Shown here: piece after piece, positions 42,806 through 43,170 of the stretch
Layout of the letters: every line of letters starts with the position of its first letter
How positions within the stretch are numbered: position 1 is the first letter of the stretch
Assembly (NCBI GenBank): GCA_024278955.1
Contig: JAJRSE010000070.1
Coordinates: 1-43,170 of the forward strand
Direction: 5' to 3'
From: Planctomycetota bacterium
GTDB taxonomy: Bacteria; Planctomycetota; Planctomycetia; Pirellulales; Lacipirellulaceae
DNA length: 43,170 nt
Notes under the pieces: model-generated
What the model saw: the letters and a program-made list of their open reading frames with translations, nothing else
The model's database searches: none
Told to the model about the DNA's origin: nothing
Translations under genes and position numbers: made by a program

Positions 42806-43170
42806 ACGGGGTAGTATATGGGATTCGAGTGTTTGTGACTCACGTTGGTTGTGCAAAAAATCGGTTCTTCAGGAATTTTAGTGGCTCTTATTATGGGCTT
42901 TGAATTTGGGATCGTGTGTCCTGGAGGGACTTTTGGTAATAGCCCAGCGATTTATCGCTGGGTACGCAAGGAGATCACCACGAGTCCTGGAGGGACGACT
43001 GAAACTTGTACTGTCCTAACGATGGGTCTAAAACCCTCGTCTTTAGACGAATCCTTTAGGTAGGTTATTACGATTCCGTGAGGCCAAGTGCATTATGTGT
43101 GTTGATGTTTTTGGGTGGCAGCGACACGGGGCCGCGGAACGGTGCTTTGGCGAGAAACCTCTGCTCGGAC
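42806..43170. other. Gene-free right end of the window
   Basis: 365 bases without a credible gene. It holds the repeat at 42918-42996, a small stem TCGTC-TTTA-GACGA near 43037-43050, and nothing else I can name. A 72-codon open frame here is made of the repeat and has no family features. Confidence 0.6.
42918..42996. repeat. Compound repeat with direct GTCCTGGAGGGAC copies and a stem
   Basis: GTCCTGGAGGGAC occurs at 42918-42930 and 42984-42996. Between them CCCAGCGAT (42943-42951), TT, ATCGCTGGG (42954-42962) is a perfect stem. I recall the GGAGGGAC plus CCCAGCG...CGCTGGG combination as a frequent repeat in planctomycete and other genomes with no known function. Confidence 0.75.

Noticed and set aside
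42845..43063. 72-codon ORF at the right end
   Set aside because: Composed of the compound repeat; no protein-like features.

Overview
The window reads as a piece of a planctomycete chromosome, most like the Pirellulales. This is inferred from protein families I recognise, from the many secreted proteins without a familiar name, from the ribosomal operon lacking a gene for L30, and from the palindromic intergenic repeats. No 16S rRNA or other definitive marker is present. I found no tRNA, rRNA or CRISPR array.

Region 1 (1-1562): the 5' end of an IS630-type transposase runs off the left edge on the minus strand, followed by an exported protein with one CxxCH haem motif.

Region 2 (1682-18752): a fused S10-spc-alpha ribosomal super-operon, all on the plus strand. 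The order is rpsJ, rplC, rplD, rplW, rplB, rpsS, rplV, rpsC, rplP, rpmC, rpsQ, rplN, rplX, rplE, rpsN, rpsH, rplF, rplR, rpsE, rplO, secY, adk, map, rpmJ, rpsM, rpsK, rpsD, rpoA, rplQ. It has a good sigma70-type promoter before rpsJ and another before rpmJ. Unusual points are a 39-residue membrane ORF between rplW and rplB, a 62-nt out-of-frame overlap of rpsC and rplP, and a set of spacers built from tandem 7-base units, often in inverted arrangement, that end at or just before the next start codon.

Region 3 (18805-26532): a small HExxH metallopeptidase-like protein, a 78-bp palindrome, a lipoprotein, class II fructose-bisphosphate aldolase, a Uma2-type nuclease-fold protein with a predicted leaderless promoter, a CPA1-type antiporter with a TrkA-like tail (minus strand), an EF-hand secreted protein and an unrecognised secreted protein.

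Region 4 (26647-32937): rpmA, a strong intrinsic terminator, then obgE-coaX-mnmE-like (overlapping or nearly so), a secreted TPR protein and a hypothetical protein. The MnmE-like protein has an intact GTPase domain but lacks the C-terminal CxGK motif.

Region 5 (32966-35836): three peroxide-removing enzymes in a row: thiol peroxidase, 2-Cys peroxiredoxin and a membrane-anchored dihaem cytochrome c peroxidase.

Region 6 (35854-42805, mostly minus strand): FxsA, a small membrane protein (plus strand), an M48 protease, SufS with a SufU/IscU-like scaffold, a phytoene-desaturase-like (PYROXD2-like) oxidoreductase, a SixA-like phosphohistidine phosphatase and a divergent RNase HII-like protein. The last 365 bases hold only repeats.

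The most interesting signal is the heptad-periodic spacer family, which differs in sequence from place to place but keeps the 7-base period and the position next to start codons, in the ribosomal operon and again before sufU.
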